Shown: positions 14,162 to 24,362, counted from the stretch's first letter. The stretch is DNA of 64,000 nt from Allorhizobium paknamense (GCF_030815125.1 NZ_JAUSWH010000007.1:174737-238736); one strand, 5' to 3'. Notes: generated by a model not told the origin, from the letters alone. A program made the numbers and translations.

Positions 14162-15091
14162 TCAGGCGAGTTCCGGAAGAACCTGCTCGATCCGGTCGCG
14201 ATAGGGTTCCAGACCCTTCGGCAGTTTCAGCGCCTGACCCAGCTGGTCGGCAGGCTCGTCCACGGCAAAGCCCGGATCGTTGGTGGCGATTTCGAAGAGC
14301 ACGCCGCCCGGGCTGCGGAAATAGACGGAGCGGAAATAATCGCGATCCTTCTGTTCCGTGGTCTGGATGCGGTAATCCTTGCGCAGCTTGTCGGCAAGGG
14401 CGGCCTGCTCGGCATCATTGGCGGCGCGGAAAGCCACGTGATGCACCGAGCCTGCGCCCGGACGGGCAGGCAGGAATTCACCGGCGGCCCGGAGGTCGAC
14501 AATGCCGCCGATCTCGATGCCGGGCGCCTTGTAGCGGGTGACGGTGCCCTGGGTGCCGATCTTCTCGAAACCGAAGACGTCGGTGAGGATGGCCGCCGTG
14601 GCCTCGATCTTGTCGAGCAGTAGGGTTACGCCCTGGAAGCCGCGCAAGGCATGCTCTGCCGGAATGCCATCCACCGTCCAGGCCGCTTCGCTTTCGATGC
14701 CCTCAATGCCCACCAGCGACAGGCGCATGCCGTCCGGGTCCTTGAAGGGCAGCACGGTTTCCCCGAAGCGCTGTTCCAGCCCCTCATGCACCACGCCCAT
14801 TTCCACGAAGCGATGCATCCAGAAACCGAGCGACGCCTTCGGCACCCGATAGGTGGTTTCCTGGGTTTCGCCGATGCCGAGCCGTCCCGGTGCGGCATGT
14901 TCCCAGGGGAAGAAGGTCATGATCGTTCCCGGCTGGCCGGCCTCATCGCCGAAGTAGAAGTGATAGGTGCCGGGATCGTCGAAATTCACCGTCTTCTTGA
15001 CAAAGCGCTGGCCCAGCACCCGTGTGTAGAAATCCAGGTTGCGATTGGCCGGACCTGCAATAGCGGTGACGTGATGAATGCCGTTTGCCAT
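14162..15091 (-). CDS. VOC-family ring-cleaving dioxygenase (MhqO-like)
   Basis: Vicinal-oxygen-chelate protein of 309 residues built from two glyoxalase-like modules. Candidate metal ligands are the His in IHHVTAIAG at the N-terminus, the His in VHHVAFRA in the second half, and Glu in GVLFEIATNDPGF. It is of the size and type annotated as ring-cleaving dioxygenase or hydroquinone-specific dioxygenase. The start at 15091 has AAAGGAGAACGATC before the ATG, better than the longer frame to 15145. It is probably co-transcribed with the esterase downstream and divergent from a LysR regulator. The substrate is not determined by sequence. Confidence 0.85.
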   Translation of the reverse strand: MANGIHHVTAIAGPANRNLDFYTRVLGQRFVKKTVNFDDPGTYHFYFGDEAGQPGTIMTFFPWEHAAPGRLGIGETQETTYRVPKASLGFWMHRFVEMGVVHEGLEQRFGETVLPFKDPDGMRLSLVGIEGIESEAAWTVDGIPAEHALRGFQGVTLLLDKIEATAAILTDVFGFEKIGTQGTVTRYKAPGIEIGGIVDLRAAGEFLPARPGAGSVHHVAFRAANDAEQAALADKLRKDYRIQTTEQKDRDYFRSVYFRSPGGVLFEIATNDPGFAVDEPADQLGQALKLPKGLEPYRDRIEQVLPELA

Positions 15092-15243
15092 GATCGTTCT
15101 CCTTTTCAGAGACAGCGGCGCTGGGGCGTGTGCGGCAGCGTCCAATCCCTATGATAACTCTTTGATTTTCTTGAAGTGGAACTGTCCGTCCCGCTTCCGA
15201 TGAGCAAGATGTAGGCGCATTCCCGCCGCTTTGCACGTCATTT

Positions 15244-15263
15244 AGCTTGCATAAATGCAAGCT
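15244..15263. promoter_or_regulatory. 9-2-9 perfect palindrome between dioxygenase and LysR genes
   Basis: AGCTTGCAT-AA-ATGCAAGCT, perfect on both arms, about 150 nt upstream of the dioxygenase start and 51 nt before the LysR start. LysR regulators bind AT-centred interrupted dyads between themselves and divergent targets, so this is the likely operator. TTGACT begins right after it (15264), a possible -35 for the LysR gene. Confidence 0.6.
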
Positions 15264-15314
15264 TGACTTTGCAATGGCTTTTGTCACCTTGCGTAGAGGA
15301 AAGATGGAGGTTCG

Positions 15315-16223
15315 ATGTCAAAGCCGCTTGCCTGGGATGATCTGCGTCTGGTGAAGGCCGTGGCCGAAGCAAAGGGTATGGCGGGGGCGGCGGCAGCGCT
15401 ACAGGTGGATCACTCCACCATTTTCCGCCGTCTTGGTGCGCTGGAGAGGGCGCTCGGCACTCCGCTTTTCGAGCGGCGCCGTGGCGGTTATGACCTGACG
15501 CCTGCCGGGGAAGAGGTGCTGGCCGCCGCCGAACGCATCGATAGCGAGGTGCACCGGCTGGAGCGGCGTCTGACCGGCAAGGAAATTGCGCCAGCCGGTG
15601 AAATCCGCGTGGCAACCGCCGACAGTCTGTTGATGCATCTGTTGACGCCCTTGTTTTACCGGTTCCGCGCCACCTGTCCGGCTATCCGCCTGGATGTGGT
15701 CATCGGCAATTCAGCCCTCAATCTCTCGCGCCGGGATGCCGATATCGCGATCCGCGCCACCGATACGCCGCCCGAAACGCTGGTGGGCCGTCGCATCGGT
15801 TCCATTGCCTGGGCGCTTTACGGCCGGGGGCAGGATCGGCAGGCGAGGGGGGAGGCTTTCATCGATACGGCAGATTGGGTGGCGCTGTCGCAAGACATGG
15901 CGTCGCTGAAGGTGGTGCGCGATACCCGCCAGCTTCAGCCGGAGCGGCTGGTCTACCGCGCCAATTCGGTTCTGGCGCTGGCCGAAGCGGTGGAGGCGGG
16001 TATCGGCATCGGCCATTTGCCCTGCTTTATCGGCGATGTCCGCCCGGGCCTTGCCCGGCTCTCTGATCCTGTTCGTGATTATGCCGCCGAGCTTTGGCTG
16101 CTCACCCATCAGGATATCCGCCACGCGCCGCGAATCCGCGTCTTCATGGATTTCATTGCCGCCGAACTCGTGCCGCTGCGCCCGCTGATCGAGGGTATGT
16201 CAGGCCAGTTTCAGATCGGCTGA
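15315..16223 (+). CDS. LysR-family transcriptional regulator
   Basis: LTTR of 302 residues. The N-terminal winged HTH (about 5-65) shows AAALQVDHSTIFRRLGALER and LFERRRGGYDLTPAGEEV; a periplasmic-binding-like effector domain follows (about 92-295). GATGGAGGTTCG precedes the ATG. It is divergent from the VOC dioxygenase/esterase pair, and an 18-20 bp palindrome sits between, so it probably regulates them. The inducer is unknown; a quinone or phenolic would fit if the MhqD/MhqO comparison holds. Its 3' end converges on the TadG-like gene. Confidence 0.9.
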   Translation: MSKPLAWDDLRLVKAVAEAKGMAGAAAALQVDHSTIFRRLGALERALGTPLFERRRGGYDLTPAGEEVLAAAERIDSEVHRLERRLTGKEIAPAGEIRVATADSLLMHLLTPLFYRFRATCPAIRLDVVIGNSALNLSRRDADIAIRATDTPPETLVGRRIGSIAWALYGRGQDRQARGEAFIDTADWVALSQDMASLKVVRDTRQLQPERLVYRANSVLALAEAVEAGIGIGHLPCFIGDVRPGLARLSDPVRDYAAELWLLTHQDIRHAPRIRVFMDFIAAELVPLRPLIEGMSGQFQIG

Positions 16224-16232
16224 AACCGCCCA

Positions 16233-16258
16233 GAAGGCAAGGCTTCGAGCCTTGGTAT
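16233..16258. repeat. Family D repeat remnant (D3)
   Basis: GGCTTCGAGCCTTGGTAT matches the outer end of the full family D copies at 42.4 and 63.2 kb, with the internal part deleted. It lies between convergent genes (LysR and TadG-like); AAGGCTTCGAGCCTT forms a short hairpin. Confidence 0.55.
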
Positions 16259-17517
16259 CAATTCGTCAGGCGCGTATCGCTGGTGGTGGCTTTCTGGGCA
16301 ATGTCGCCAAAGGCCGCGACAAGGCCCGCCATGGTGGTCGGTTCGTAATAATTGGCGCTGCTGCTGGCGCAGGCGCTGAGCAGCGACTTGCCCCGGGTCG
16401 GCGCCATGAAGGCGACGGAAAAGATCTGGATGCCATCCGCCTTGATGGTGGCGCATTGGGTGCGCACCGCCGAATCGATGCTGGAACTCCAGCTTGAGGA
16501 GCTTCCAGTCATTTCGCCATCGGTCATCAGGATGATGTAGCGGTCGAAATTGGCCACTCCCGCGCCGGTATGGGCGGTGGCCTCCGTGGTGTTGGCGGAC
16601 TTCAGCGCGTCATAGGCAATGGTCAGTGCGCCGCGGGCATCGGTGCCGCCGGTCGGATAGGTCGGAATGTTCTGCACATAGGTGTTGGCCGAGGCCGTGC
16701 CCCAGGCAACCGACTGTGCCGTGAAGGCGGAGGAATTATAGGCCACGGCCCCAACGCGGACCAGTTTGGACGAGGGCGAGCCAGAGGCGGTATAGGTCGC
16801 ATCGGCGGCATTCAGTGTCTGCGCCATATAGGCCACCGCCGTTTTCAACGAGGTGATCTTGTTGACATAGCAGGGCGAGGTTGCCGCCAGTTTTGGATAT
16901 TTGCTCCAGTTGGATTCGGTATAGTTCTGGCAGGAGCTGCGGCTGCTATCCACCGTATCGGTAACGAAGGACATGGAGCCGGAGCGGTCCAGCACGAGGT
17001 AGAGAGACAGCGCCTTCTGGTCCACCTGCTTGGCGGCTTCCGCCTTGCCATAGGCGGTGATGGTGACGCTCGTCCAGCCCATGACCTGGGAAAGCGGGTT
17101 CATGGCCAGCGTATAGCTTCCCGTGAGCGCGATGTCATAGGTGGCGCTGCTGGAGGAGGTGGTTGTGGTATTGACCGTGCCGATGGCGTTCAGGTCCTTG
17201 GCCAGTTGCTCGGACGCATCCTGATCGTTGTCTTTCACCAGACCGTTGGCCATCTGCGAGGAGATGAAGGACTGCGCCAGTTTCATCGCATCGTCCTGGC
17301 TCATGCCCTTGCTCATGGCCGAGGCGGCGGCAAGCGCTGCGGCATCCACCGAGTTCTGGAGCAAGCTCTTGATCTGCACCATTTTCGTGACATCCATGGC
17401 CAGCCCTGCGACGCCGACGGAGACCGGCAGGAGAAGCGCGGTCATCAGGCCGAAATTGCCGCTTCTGTCGCGTAGAAAATGCCGAAATGCTGCCATCGCA
17501 TTCGAAAGCGTCGTCAT
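16258..17517 (-). CDS. TadG-like protein with von Willebrand A domain
   Basis: 419 residues. The N-terminus has basic residues and a TadE/TadG pseudopilin-like membrane segment (LMTALLLPVSVGVAGLAMDV), followed by a Ser/Ala-rich stretch typical of Flp pilus assembly proteins. From about residue 175 a von Willebrand A domain begins: MIDAS motif DRSGSMS, then GGTDARGALTIAY and ILMTDGEMTG. Such proteins are exported and held in the inner membrane. The ATG at 17517 has GAGGA 6 nt upstream and was preferred to TTG 17529. No other tad/cpa genes are nearby, so it is an orphan here. Confidence 0.85.
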   Translation of the reverse strand: MTTLSNAMAAFRHFLRDRSGNFGLMTALLLPVSVGVAGLAMDVTKMVQIKSLLQNSVDAAALAAASAMSKGMSQDDAMKLAQSFISSQMANGLVKDNDQDASEQLAKDLNAIGTVNTTTTSSSSATYDIALTGSYTLAMNPLSQVMGWTSVTITAYGKAEAAKQVDQKALSLYLVLDRSGSMSFVTDTVDSSRSSCQNYTESNWSKYPKLAATSPCYVNKITSLKTAVAYMAQTLNAADATYTASGSPSSKLVRVGAVAYNSSAFTAQSVAWGTASANTYVQNIPTYPTGGTDARGALTIAYDALKSANTTEATAHTGAGVANFDRYIILMTDGEMTGSSSSWSSSIDSAVRTQCATIKADGIQIFSVAFMAPTRGKSLLSACASSSANYYEPTTMAGLVAAFGDIAQKATTSDTRLTN

Positions 17518-17701
17518 GACCGTCCTCAACAGCTGCGACTATTACGCCGCGGTCTTCTCCGCGAGCGGCTGAACAGCACCTCATGTGCTGCCGAATGTCC
17601 GCTGCGTCCTGCTGTAGAGCTAGTCTGCATATATTGCAGTCGGCTTAATCAAATTCCTAAAATTGCGAACAATCCCACATTGGGTTCGCTTCATCCCGAC
17701 T

Positions 17702-18580
17702 TTATTTCAGTGGAATGAGATCAACCGCCTGGATTGTACTGTGGCTGCCATAGCTGCGCAGCACGCCGATCACCGGCGCGACGTCGGAATAGTCCCGGCC
17801 ATAGGCGACCACGACATGATCGGTGCCGGCGGGAATATTATTGGTGGGATCGAATTCCAGCCAGCCGGTGGATTTTCCGCACCAGACCCGAACCCAGGCA
17901 TGCATGGCGTCGGCGCCTGCCAGCCGCTCCTTGCCGGGCGGCGGAATGGTGCGCAGGAAGCCGCTGACATAGCCGGCGGGAATGCCGAGGCTGCGCAGCG
18001 CGAGAATCATCACATGCGAAAAATCCTGGCAGACGCCGCGCTTCAGCTTGAAGGCATCGGCCACGCCGGTATCCACCGTCGTGGCCTTGGCATCATAGGT
18101 AAAATCCTTGTGGATGCGGGCATTCAGCAGCTCTGCAATCTGCCGCACCGTCAGGCTTGGGCGGATCTGCTCGCGCGCATAGGCGGCAATCTCCGGATTG
18201 AGGCCAAGGCGCGGGCTGGGGCCGAGAAAATGGTGGGGCGATTGCGCATCGAGCTGCCAGACAGCGGCAAGCTCCGCGCCAAGGCTTGCCAGGAGCGGCG
18301 AGAGATCCGCCGTCATCGCCTGCGGCTCCACCTGGATGCGGGCCTGCATGCGGATATCCAGCTTCTCATGCGATGAGCGATAGGCGAAGGTGATGGCCGG
18401 ATGCTCGAAGAAATCGTTGAAATTCGCCCGCTCTTGCGGGGCCGGGTCGATGGTGATCGAACCTGCAATCAATCTCTGCCGCCCCGGCAGCGAGAGCGGC
18501 ATGATGCGCAGGATATGCCGCCCGCCTGCTGCCGGCACGTCATAGCTGTAACCCATGTGAAGGGAGAGGTCGTAAAGCAT
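17702..18580 (-). CDS. Transglutaminase-like cysteine protease/ligase (COG1305)
   Basis: 292 residues: an N-terminal beta-sandwich domain (about 1-95, transglutaminase N-type) and a transglutaminase core (about 140-260). The triad is complete: C184 in RGVCQDFSH, H227 in MHAWVRVW and D244 in EFDPTNN. No signal peptide, so cytoplasmic. It is the last gene of a three-gene operon, 18 nt after the ATP-grasp/alpha-E gene. Family members occur with ATP-grasp and alpha-E partners in predicted peptide amidoligase systems; they may make or cut amide bonds, but no substrate is known to me. Confidence 0.88.
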   Translation of the reverse strand: MLYDLSLHMGYSYDVPAAGGRHILRIMPLSLPGRQRLIAGSITIDPAPQERANFNDFFEHPAITFAYRSSHEKLDIRMQARIQVEPQAMTADLSPLLASLGAELAAVWQLDAQSPHHFLGPSPRLGLNPEIAAYAREQIRPSLTVRQIAELLNARIHKDFTYDAKATTVDTGVADAFKLKRGVCQDFSHVMILALRSLGIPAGYVSGFLRTIPPPGKERLAGADAMHAWVRVWCGKSTGWLEFDPTNNIPAGTDHVVVAYGRDYSDVAPVIGVLRSYGSHSTIQAVDLIPLK

Positions 18581-18598
18581 GTGCCGGTTCGTCTCCTC

Positions 18599-21031
18599 TC
18601 AGCCGAGATAGGTATTGGCCATGAGGTCGGAGAGCTTTTCCAGCTCCCGCTCCAGCTTCTGGTAGAAATCCCGGTCCAGCCCCTCCGGCGTCATCACCGC
18701 AAGGCTTGCCTGCACCCGCATCGTCTCGCGGAAGAAGGGCGACATCTGGCCATTGATCTGCGCATTCGGCAATTGCTCCACCTCCGCCCGAATCTCGTTC
18801 AACTGAAAGAGGATCGAGCGCGGGTTGAGCGGATCGAGCGCCAGAAGATCCGTGACCGTCAGATGCGCGGTGTTGACATTGTAGCGGCGGCGGTGGGTCA
18901 TGACGTTGTCACCGATTTCCAGCAGCATGTCGAGCGCGCCGTCCGGCACGTCCTCGCCGGTCATATGGCCAAGCAGCCGTGTCATGTGCAGGCCGCGTTC
19001 GAGCATGCGGCCCAGCGTCAGAAAGCGCCAGCCGGTGAAGCGATACATGTTTTCATGCACCAGACCGGCAAAGCCCGCGAGCTTGCGCAGCAGAATCGTC
19101 ATGGCATGGGCTGCATCGTCGCCGGGCTTGACCTTTTCATGCAGCCGCCGCGCGGTCTTGGCGAGATCGTTCAGCGCCAGCCAACCATCCGGCGAAAAAC
19201 GGTCGCGGATATTGCTGGCGGAATAGACGGCGCTGTTGATATTGGCGATCAGGCTTTCCGGCACGCCCTTTTCCGTCTTGATGTCCAGCGCTTCCAGATA
19301 CTGGCTGACATAGGCGAGCAGCGGCTGTTTCGGGTCCGCCGTTTCGGCAAAGCGGGCATTCCAGGCGCGCAGGATGCGCAGCGCGCCTTCCGCCCGCTCG
19401 ATATAGCGGCCGAGCCAGTAGAGATTGTCGGCAGCGCGGCTTGGCAGGCTGCCCGGCATGTTGCGGGTAAACTGCTCTTCCGGCGGCAAAAGCGTGATCC
19501 GCTCCACCGGCTTGTCGGAGACGATCCACACATCCGCCGCCGAGCCGCCCGCCTGCATGGCAATGGCGGCCACGTCATCGCCGCTGCCGATGCGTCCAAA
19601 GCCGCCGGGCATGATCTGCCAGCCGTCCCGCGTGCGCGCGGCAAAGACGCGCAGGCTCATCGGGCGCGGCTGCAGCCGCCCCTCCACCATGGCCGGGGTG
19701 GTGGACAGCGTCACCGCCTCCTGGCCCACCAGCCTGCCGCCTTCGCCTTCCAGCCAGCCGACCACGGATCGCTGGGCATTGCTCCTGAGCGATGCCCCCA
19801 GCACCGACTGGCGGTTGTCATCGAAGAAGGGCTGGCGGGAATAGGCCGGGCCGATCACCATTTTCTCGATATTGCGCGCCACATGCTCGCGCTCGGCCTT
19901 CTGGCCGCACCACCAGGTGGCGATGGAGGGCAGCAGCAGTTCCTCGCCCAGGAGGTGGCGGCAAAGCGTCGGCAGGAAGGCGAGCAGCGCCCGGGTTTCG
20001 AGAATGCCGGAGCCGAGCGCATTGACGAAGCTCACCGCGCCGTTGCGCAGCGCCTGCACCATGCCCGGCGTGCCGATATGGCTCATCTGGTTGAGTTCCA
20101 GCGGATCGGCAAAGGAGGCATCGAGCCGCCGCCACAACACGCTCACCGGCTTCAGCCCGGCCACGGTGCGCACCATCACCTTGCCGCCCACCACCGTCAG
20201 GTCTTCCCCTTCCAGCAGCATGATGCCGAGATAGCGGGCGATATAGGCGTGCTCGAAATAGGTTTCGTTGGCCGGACCCGGCGTCAGCACGGCAATGCGC
20301 TCGTCGCTGGTCTGCTTCAGGCCCTGCAGCGCATCGCGAAACGCGCCGAAAAAGGCGGCAAGGCGGTGCACATGGGTTTCGGCATAGATGTCGGAAAAGG
20401 CGCGCGCCGTCGCCACGCGGTTTTCCAGGGCAAAACCTGCGCCCGAGGGGGCCTGGGTGCGGTCGGCCAGCACCCACCAGTTGCCGTCCGGTCCGCGGCC
20501 GATCTCGAAGGCGCAGAAATGCAGGTAATGGCCGCCTGCAGGCTTGACCCCCACCAGGGGCCGCAGGAATTCGCTGTTGGAGGCAATCAGCTGCGGCGGC
20601 AGGAAACCCTCCTGCACCAGCCGGTTGTCGCTGTAGAGGTCGGCAACGACCCGCTCCAGAAGTTCGGCCCGCTGCACGAGGCCCCGGGCCAGCCCCTGCC
20701 ATTCGGCATCGGAAATCAGCACCGGAATATGCGAGAAAGGCCAGGCGCGGTCGCCGCCGCCCGCATCCGCCCCATAGGCTCGGTAAAATACCCCGGCATC
20801 GCGCAGATAGCGGTCGGCGCGGGCAAAGCGTTCCTGCAATTCCTCGGGCGTGCGCCGGTCGAGCGCTGCGACGAAATTCTGCCAGACCGGACGGATGCGG
20901 CCTTCCGCATCCAGCATTTCATCGGCGGCGCCGGGCAGAACGCGATAATCCGCGGCGAAGGTCTTGCGCACCTCCGCTGATGGCTCCATCACCTCTGCCA
21001 CTGGCACATCTGCCGCCGGGCTCTTCGTCAT
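18599..21031 (-). CDS. Circularly permuted ATP-grasp fused to alpha-E domain
   Basis: 810 residues. Residues about 1-520 are the circularly permuted ATP-grasp type 2 domain (COG2308), with VLTPGPANETYFEHAY, GIMLLEGEDLTV and FVNALGSGILET; residues about 525-808 are the all-helical alpha-E domain (COG2307), beginning LPSRAADNLYWLGRYIERAE. In many bacteria these are separate genes; here they are one polypeptide. ATP-grasp enzymes form C-N bonds via acyl phosphates, so a peptide or amide ligase activity is the family prediction. It starts 4 nt after the DUF2126 gene, with AAGGA upstream, and precedes the small transglutaminase. Biological role unknown. Confidence 0.9.
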   Translation of the reverse strand: MTKSPAADVPVAEVMEPSAEVRKTFAADYRVLPGAADEMLDAEGRIRPVWQNFVAALDRRTPEELQERFARADRYLRDAGVFYRAYGADAGGGDRAWPFSHIPVLISDAEWQGLARGLVQRAELLERVVADLYSDNRLVQEGFLPPQLIASNSEFLRPLVGVKPAGGHYLHFCAFEIGRGPDGNWWVLADRTQAPSGAGFALENRVATARAFSDIYAETHVHRLAAFFGAFRDALQGLKQTSDERIAVLTPGPANETYFEHAYIARYLGIMLLEGEDLTVVGGKVMVRTVAGLKPVSVLWRRLDASFADPLELNQMSHIGTPGMVQALRNGAVSFVNALGSGILETRALLAFLPTLCRHLLGEELLLPSIATWWCGQKAEREHVARNIEKMVIGPAYSRQPFFDDNRQSVLGASLRSNAQRSVVGWLEGEGGRLVGQEAVTLSTTPAMVEGRLQPRPMSLRVFAARTRDGWQIMPGGFGRIGSGDDVAAIAMQAGGSAADVWIVSDKPVERITLLPPEEQFTRNMPGSLPSRAADNLYWLGRYIERAEGALRILRAWNARFAETADPKQPLLAYVSQYLEALDIKTEKGVPESLIANINSAVYSASNIRDRFSPDGWLALNDLAKTARRLHEKVKPGDDAAHAMTILLRKLAGFAGLVHENMYRFTGWRFLTLGRMLERGLHMTRLLGHMTGEDVPDGALDMLLEIGDNVMTHRRRYNVNTAHLTVTDLLALDPLNPRSILFQLNEIRAEVEQLPNAQINGQMSPFFRETMRVQASLAVMTPEGLDRDFYQKLERELEKLSDLMANTYLG

Positions 21032-21035
21032 CGTC

Positions 21036-24000
21036 TCACAATCCTTGCGGCCGCCTCAGGTCCAGCGTGTGCGGAAATTCCGGTGACACGCTTTCCGGCC
21101 AGAGCGGGTATGAACCGGCTGTATGGCCCCATGGTTCGAAGCGTGCAAGCCGCCGGGCTTCCGCTTCATTACCGTTCACAGGGAAAGTATCGTAATTTCG
21201 ACCGCCGGGATGGGCGACATGGTAAATGCAACCACCGATCGCCCGTCCCGTCCATAGATCATAAACATCGAATGTTAGCGGTGTGTTGACGGGCAGCACC
21301 GGATGCAGGCCGGACGCCGGTTGCCATGCCTTGTAACGCACCCCGCCGACGGCCACACCGTTGACGCCGGTGCGCGACAGCGGCACGCGGCGGCCATTGC
21401 AGGCCACGGCAAAGCGCTCGGGATTGCCGGTTTCGAGCTTCACCTGCAACCGCTCGACGGAGGAATCCACATAGCGCACCGTGCCGCCGATGGCGCCCTG
21501 TTCGCCCATGACATGCCAGGGCTCCAGCGCCTGCCTGAGTTCGAGCTTCGAGCCTTCGTATTCCACCTCGCCGAAGAAGGGGAAGCGGAATTCCAGCTGC
21601 GCGGCAAACCATTCCGGCTTGAAATCGAAGCCGTGATCCTTGAGATCGGCCAGCACCTCCAGAAAATCCTGCCAGACATAATGCGGCAGCATGAAGCGGT
21701 CATGCAGCGCCGTCCCCCAGCGCACGAAATTGCCGGTGATCGGGTTTTTCCAGAACCGGGCGATCAGCGCCCGGATCAGGAGTTGCTGCGCCAGCGACAT
21801 GCGGGCATTCGGCGGCATTTCAAAGCCGCGGAATTCGACAAGGCCAAGCCGCCCCGTTGGTCCATCCGGCGAAAACAGCTTGTCGATGCAGATTTCCGAG
21901 CGGTGGGTATTGCCCGTCACGTCCACCAGCAGATTGCGGAACAGCCGGTCCACCAGCCAGGGCAGGGGCGGGAGCGCGCCTTGCCCGGGAAGCGGGATCT
22001 GCGCCATGGCGATTTCCAGCTCATAGAGACTGTCATGGCGGGCTTCGTCGATGCGCGGCGCCTGGCTGGTCGGGCCGATGAACAGACCGGAGAACAGATA
22101 GGAGAGCGAGGGATGGCGCTGCCAGTGCAGCACAAGGCTTTTCAGGAGGTCCGGACGGCGCAGGAAGGGGCTGTCATTGGGGTTGGCCCCGCCGACCACG
22201 ACGTGATTGCCGCCGCCGGTGCCGGTATGGCGGCCATCGATCATGAACTTGTCGGCACCCAGCCGCGTCTGGCGGGCCTCCTCATAGATCGCCGTGGTGA
22301 TGTCCACGCAATCCTGCCAGTTGTGCGCCGGGTGGATGTTGACCTCGATGACGCCCGGATCGGGCGCGACGCGAATGACATTCAGCCGCTCGTCATGGGG
22401 CGGCGCATAGCCCTCGATATGGATGGGCAGCGAAAGTGCCGCCGCCGCCCGCTCGGCAGAGGCGAGCAGATCGAGATAATCCTCCAGCGTCACCGTCGGC
22501 GGCATGAAGACGCAAAGCCGCCCGTCGCGCACTTCCACGGAAATCGCGGTGCGCACATGGCCGCCGATCTCCTGATAGGACTGCTGCATGCGGTTCTGCT
22601 GGGTAATATCGGCCTGGAAGGAATGCTCCGGCATCACCCGGCCCTTTTCCGTGGAAAAATCCGGCAGCGGCGGGCGCTCGACCGTCGGGTCGGCGGGGTT
22701 GATATAGGGATACCAGGCGGGCGGAATATAGGGGAGCGAATTCAGCGGCAAACGATAGCCCACGGGGCTGTCGCCCGGCACGAGGTAGATACGTCCGCGC
22801 CGCGTGCTCCACACCTCGCTGACCCATGTGCGGCCGGAAATCCGCGCCTGCCAGGCCTGAACGGGAAGCACATAGCCGGAAGGCGTGGTCAGCCCGTTGG
22901 AAAACACCTTGGCGATGCGGTTGCGCTCTTCCGCATCCTTGAGCTTTGAATTGGCCGGATCGACATTTTCCGGCAGGTTGGATTCCTTGACGATCCATTC
23001 CGCCGGGTCTTCATAGGCTGGCATCACATAGCGTGGCTCCAGATCCAGTTCCACGGCAATGGCTTGCAGCAGCTTGGCGGCATCCTCGTGGGTGACCTGA
23101 TAATTTTTGTCCTCCAGCGCCACCAGATCGGGGTTCTGCCAGACCGGCAGACCGTCGCGCCGCCAGTAGAGCGAGAAGGTCCAGCGCGGCAGGCTTTCAC
23201 CCGGATACCACTTGCCCTGACCGTAATGCAGAAAACCGCCGGGGGCGAAGCGTTGACGCAGGCGGCGGATCAGCTGGTCTGCCTTGGCGCGCTTGGTCGG
23301 GCCGACGGCGGCCGTGTTCCACTCGTCGGACTGGAAATCGTCGATGGAGACGAAGGTCGGCTCGCCGCCCATGGTGAGGCGCACGTCGCCCGCCTGCAAT
23401 TCGGCGTCCACCTTCTGGCCCAGCGCATTCAGCGCCTCCCAGCTGTCATCGGAAAAGGGCTTGGTGATGCGTGGATGCTCGGCCACCCGCTTCACCTGCA
23501 TGTCGAAGGCGAAATCGGTCTTGACCTCGCCAAAAAAACCGCCGGAAATCGGCGCGGCATTGCGGTAATGCGGCGTGGCGGCCAGCGGAATATGGCTCTC
23601 GCCCGTCAAAAGGCCGGAGGTCGGGTCGAGCCCGATCCAGCCCGCCCCCGGAATATAGGCTTCGCACCAGGCATGGAGGTCGGTGAAATCCACCTCCGTA
23701 CCCGAGGGCCCGTCCAGCGCCTTCAGATCCGGCGTCAACTGGATGAGATAGCCGGAGACGAAGCGGGCGGCAAAACCCAGACGCCTGAGAAGATTGACCA
23801 GCAGCCAGCTTGTATCGCGGCAGGAGCCCTTGGCCTTTTCCAGCGTTTCGTCCGGCGTCTGTACGCCGGGCTCCATGCGGATGACATAGCCGATTTCCCG
23901 CTGCAGCCGGGCATTCAGCCCGACGATCATGTCCACCGTGCCCTGGCCCGGCGTCTGGTCGATGGTCTTCATATAGTCATCGAGCAGCGGGCAGTCCGGC

Positions 24001-24362
24001 TCCGGCTTGCGGTAGATCGCCAGATCCTCGGCAATCTCGGCGGCGTAGCTGAACGGCCATTTCACCGCCTCTTCCTCGGTGAAGAAGTCGAAGGGGTTAT
24101 AGACCGTCATGTCGGCGACGAGATCGACTTCGATCTTCAGTTCCGTCACCGGCTCGGGAAAGACGAAGCGGGCCAGATAATTGCCGTAGGGGTCCTGCTG
24201 CAAATTGACGAAATGATTGGCGGGTGAAACCTTCAGCGCGTGGCTGAGAACCTTGGTGCGCGAATGCGGCGCGGGCTTCAGGCGGATGATCTGCGGGCCG
24301 AGCCGGATCGGCTTGTCGTAGATGTAATGGGTCAGGTGATAAATGCTTGCCTTGATTGCCAT
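21036..24362 (-). CDS. Transglutaminase-DUF2126 giant protein
   Basis: 1108 residues. An N-terminal transglutaminase beta domain (1-90) and core (about 140-260) have a full triad: C181 in [10 protein letters not shown]230 in DLHAWCEAY and D246 in GLDPTSG. The remaining 800 residues are the DUF2126/COG4196 region, rich in conserved Glu, Arg and His motifs ([45 protein letters not shown]). Iyer and colleagues described COG4196 with COG2307/2308/1305 as amidoligase-type operons; the GNH and RSE motifs look enzyme-like to me. It is the first gene of the operon, with GAGGGG 6 nt before the ATG. Cytoplasmic, function unknown. Confidence 0.9.
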   Translation of the reverse strand: MAIKASIYHLTHYIYDKPIRLGPQIIRLKPAPHSRTKVLSHALKVSPANHFVNLQQDPYGNYLARFVFPEPVTELKIEVDLVADMTVYNPFDFFTEEEAVKWPFSYAAEIAEDLAIYRKPEPDCPLLDDYMKTIDQTPGQGTVDMIVGLNARLQREIGYVIRMEPGVQTPDETLEKAKGSCRDTSWLLVNLLRRLGFAARFVSGYLIQLTPDLKALDGPSGTEVDFTDLHAWCEAYIPGAGWIGLDPTSGLLTGESHIPLAATPHYRNAAPISGGFFGEVKTDFAFDMQVKRVAEHPRITKPFSDDSWEALNALGQKVDAELQAGDVRLTMGGEPTFVSIDDFQSDEWNTAAVGPTKRAKADQLIRRLRQRFAPGGFLHYGQGKWYPGESLPRWTFSLYWRRDGLPVWQNPDLVALEDKNYQVTHEDAAKLLQAIAVELDLEPRYVMPAYEDPAEWIVKESNLPENVDPANSKLKDAEERNRIAKVFSNGLTTPSGYVLPVQAWQARISGRTWVSEVWSTRRGRIYLVPGDSPVGYRLPLNSLPYIPPAWYPYINPADPTVERPPLPDFSTEKGRVMPEHSFQADITQQNRMQQSYQEIGGHVRTAISVEVRDGRLCVFMPPTVTLEDYLDLLASAERAAAALSLPIHIEGYAPPHDERLNVIRVAPDPGVIEVNIHPAHNWQDCVDITTAIYEEARQTRLGADKFMIDGRHTGTGGGNHVVVGGANPNDSPFLRRPDLLKSLVLHWQRHPSLSYLFSGLFIGPTSQAPRIDEARHDSLYELEIAMAQIPLPGQGALPPLPWLVDRLFRNLLVDVTGNTHRSEICIDKLFSPDGPTGRLGLVEFRGFEMPPNARMSLAQQLLIRALIARFWKNPITGNFVRWGTALHDRFMLPHYVWQDFLEVLADLKDHGFDFKPEWFAAQLEFRFPFFGEVEYEGSKLELRQALEPWHVMGEQGAIGGTVRYVDSSVERLQVKLETGNPERFAVACNGRRVPLSRTGVNGVAVGGVRYKAWQPASGLHPVLPVNTPLTFDVYDLWTGRAIGGCIYHVAHPGGRNYDTFPVNGNEAEARRLARFEPWGHTAGSYPLWPESVSPEFPHTLDLRRPQGL

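Noticed and set aside
16570..17475. Gly/His-rich open frame on the plus strand
   Set aside because: Antisense of the TadG-like gene, whose VWA MIDAS motif is convincing.
18401..20980. 859-codon open frame on the plus strand
   Set aside because: Antisense of the ATP-grasp/alpha-E gene; composition typical of a shadow frame.
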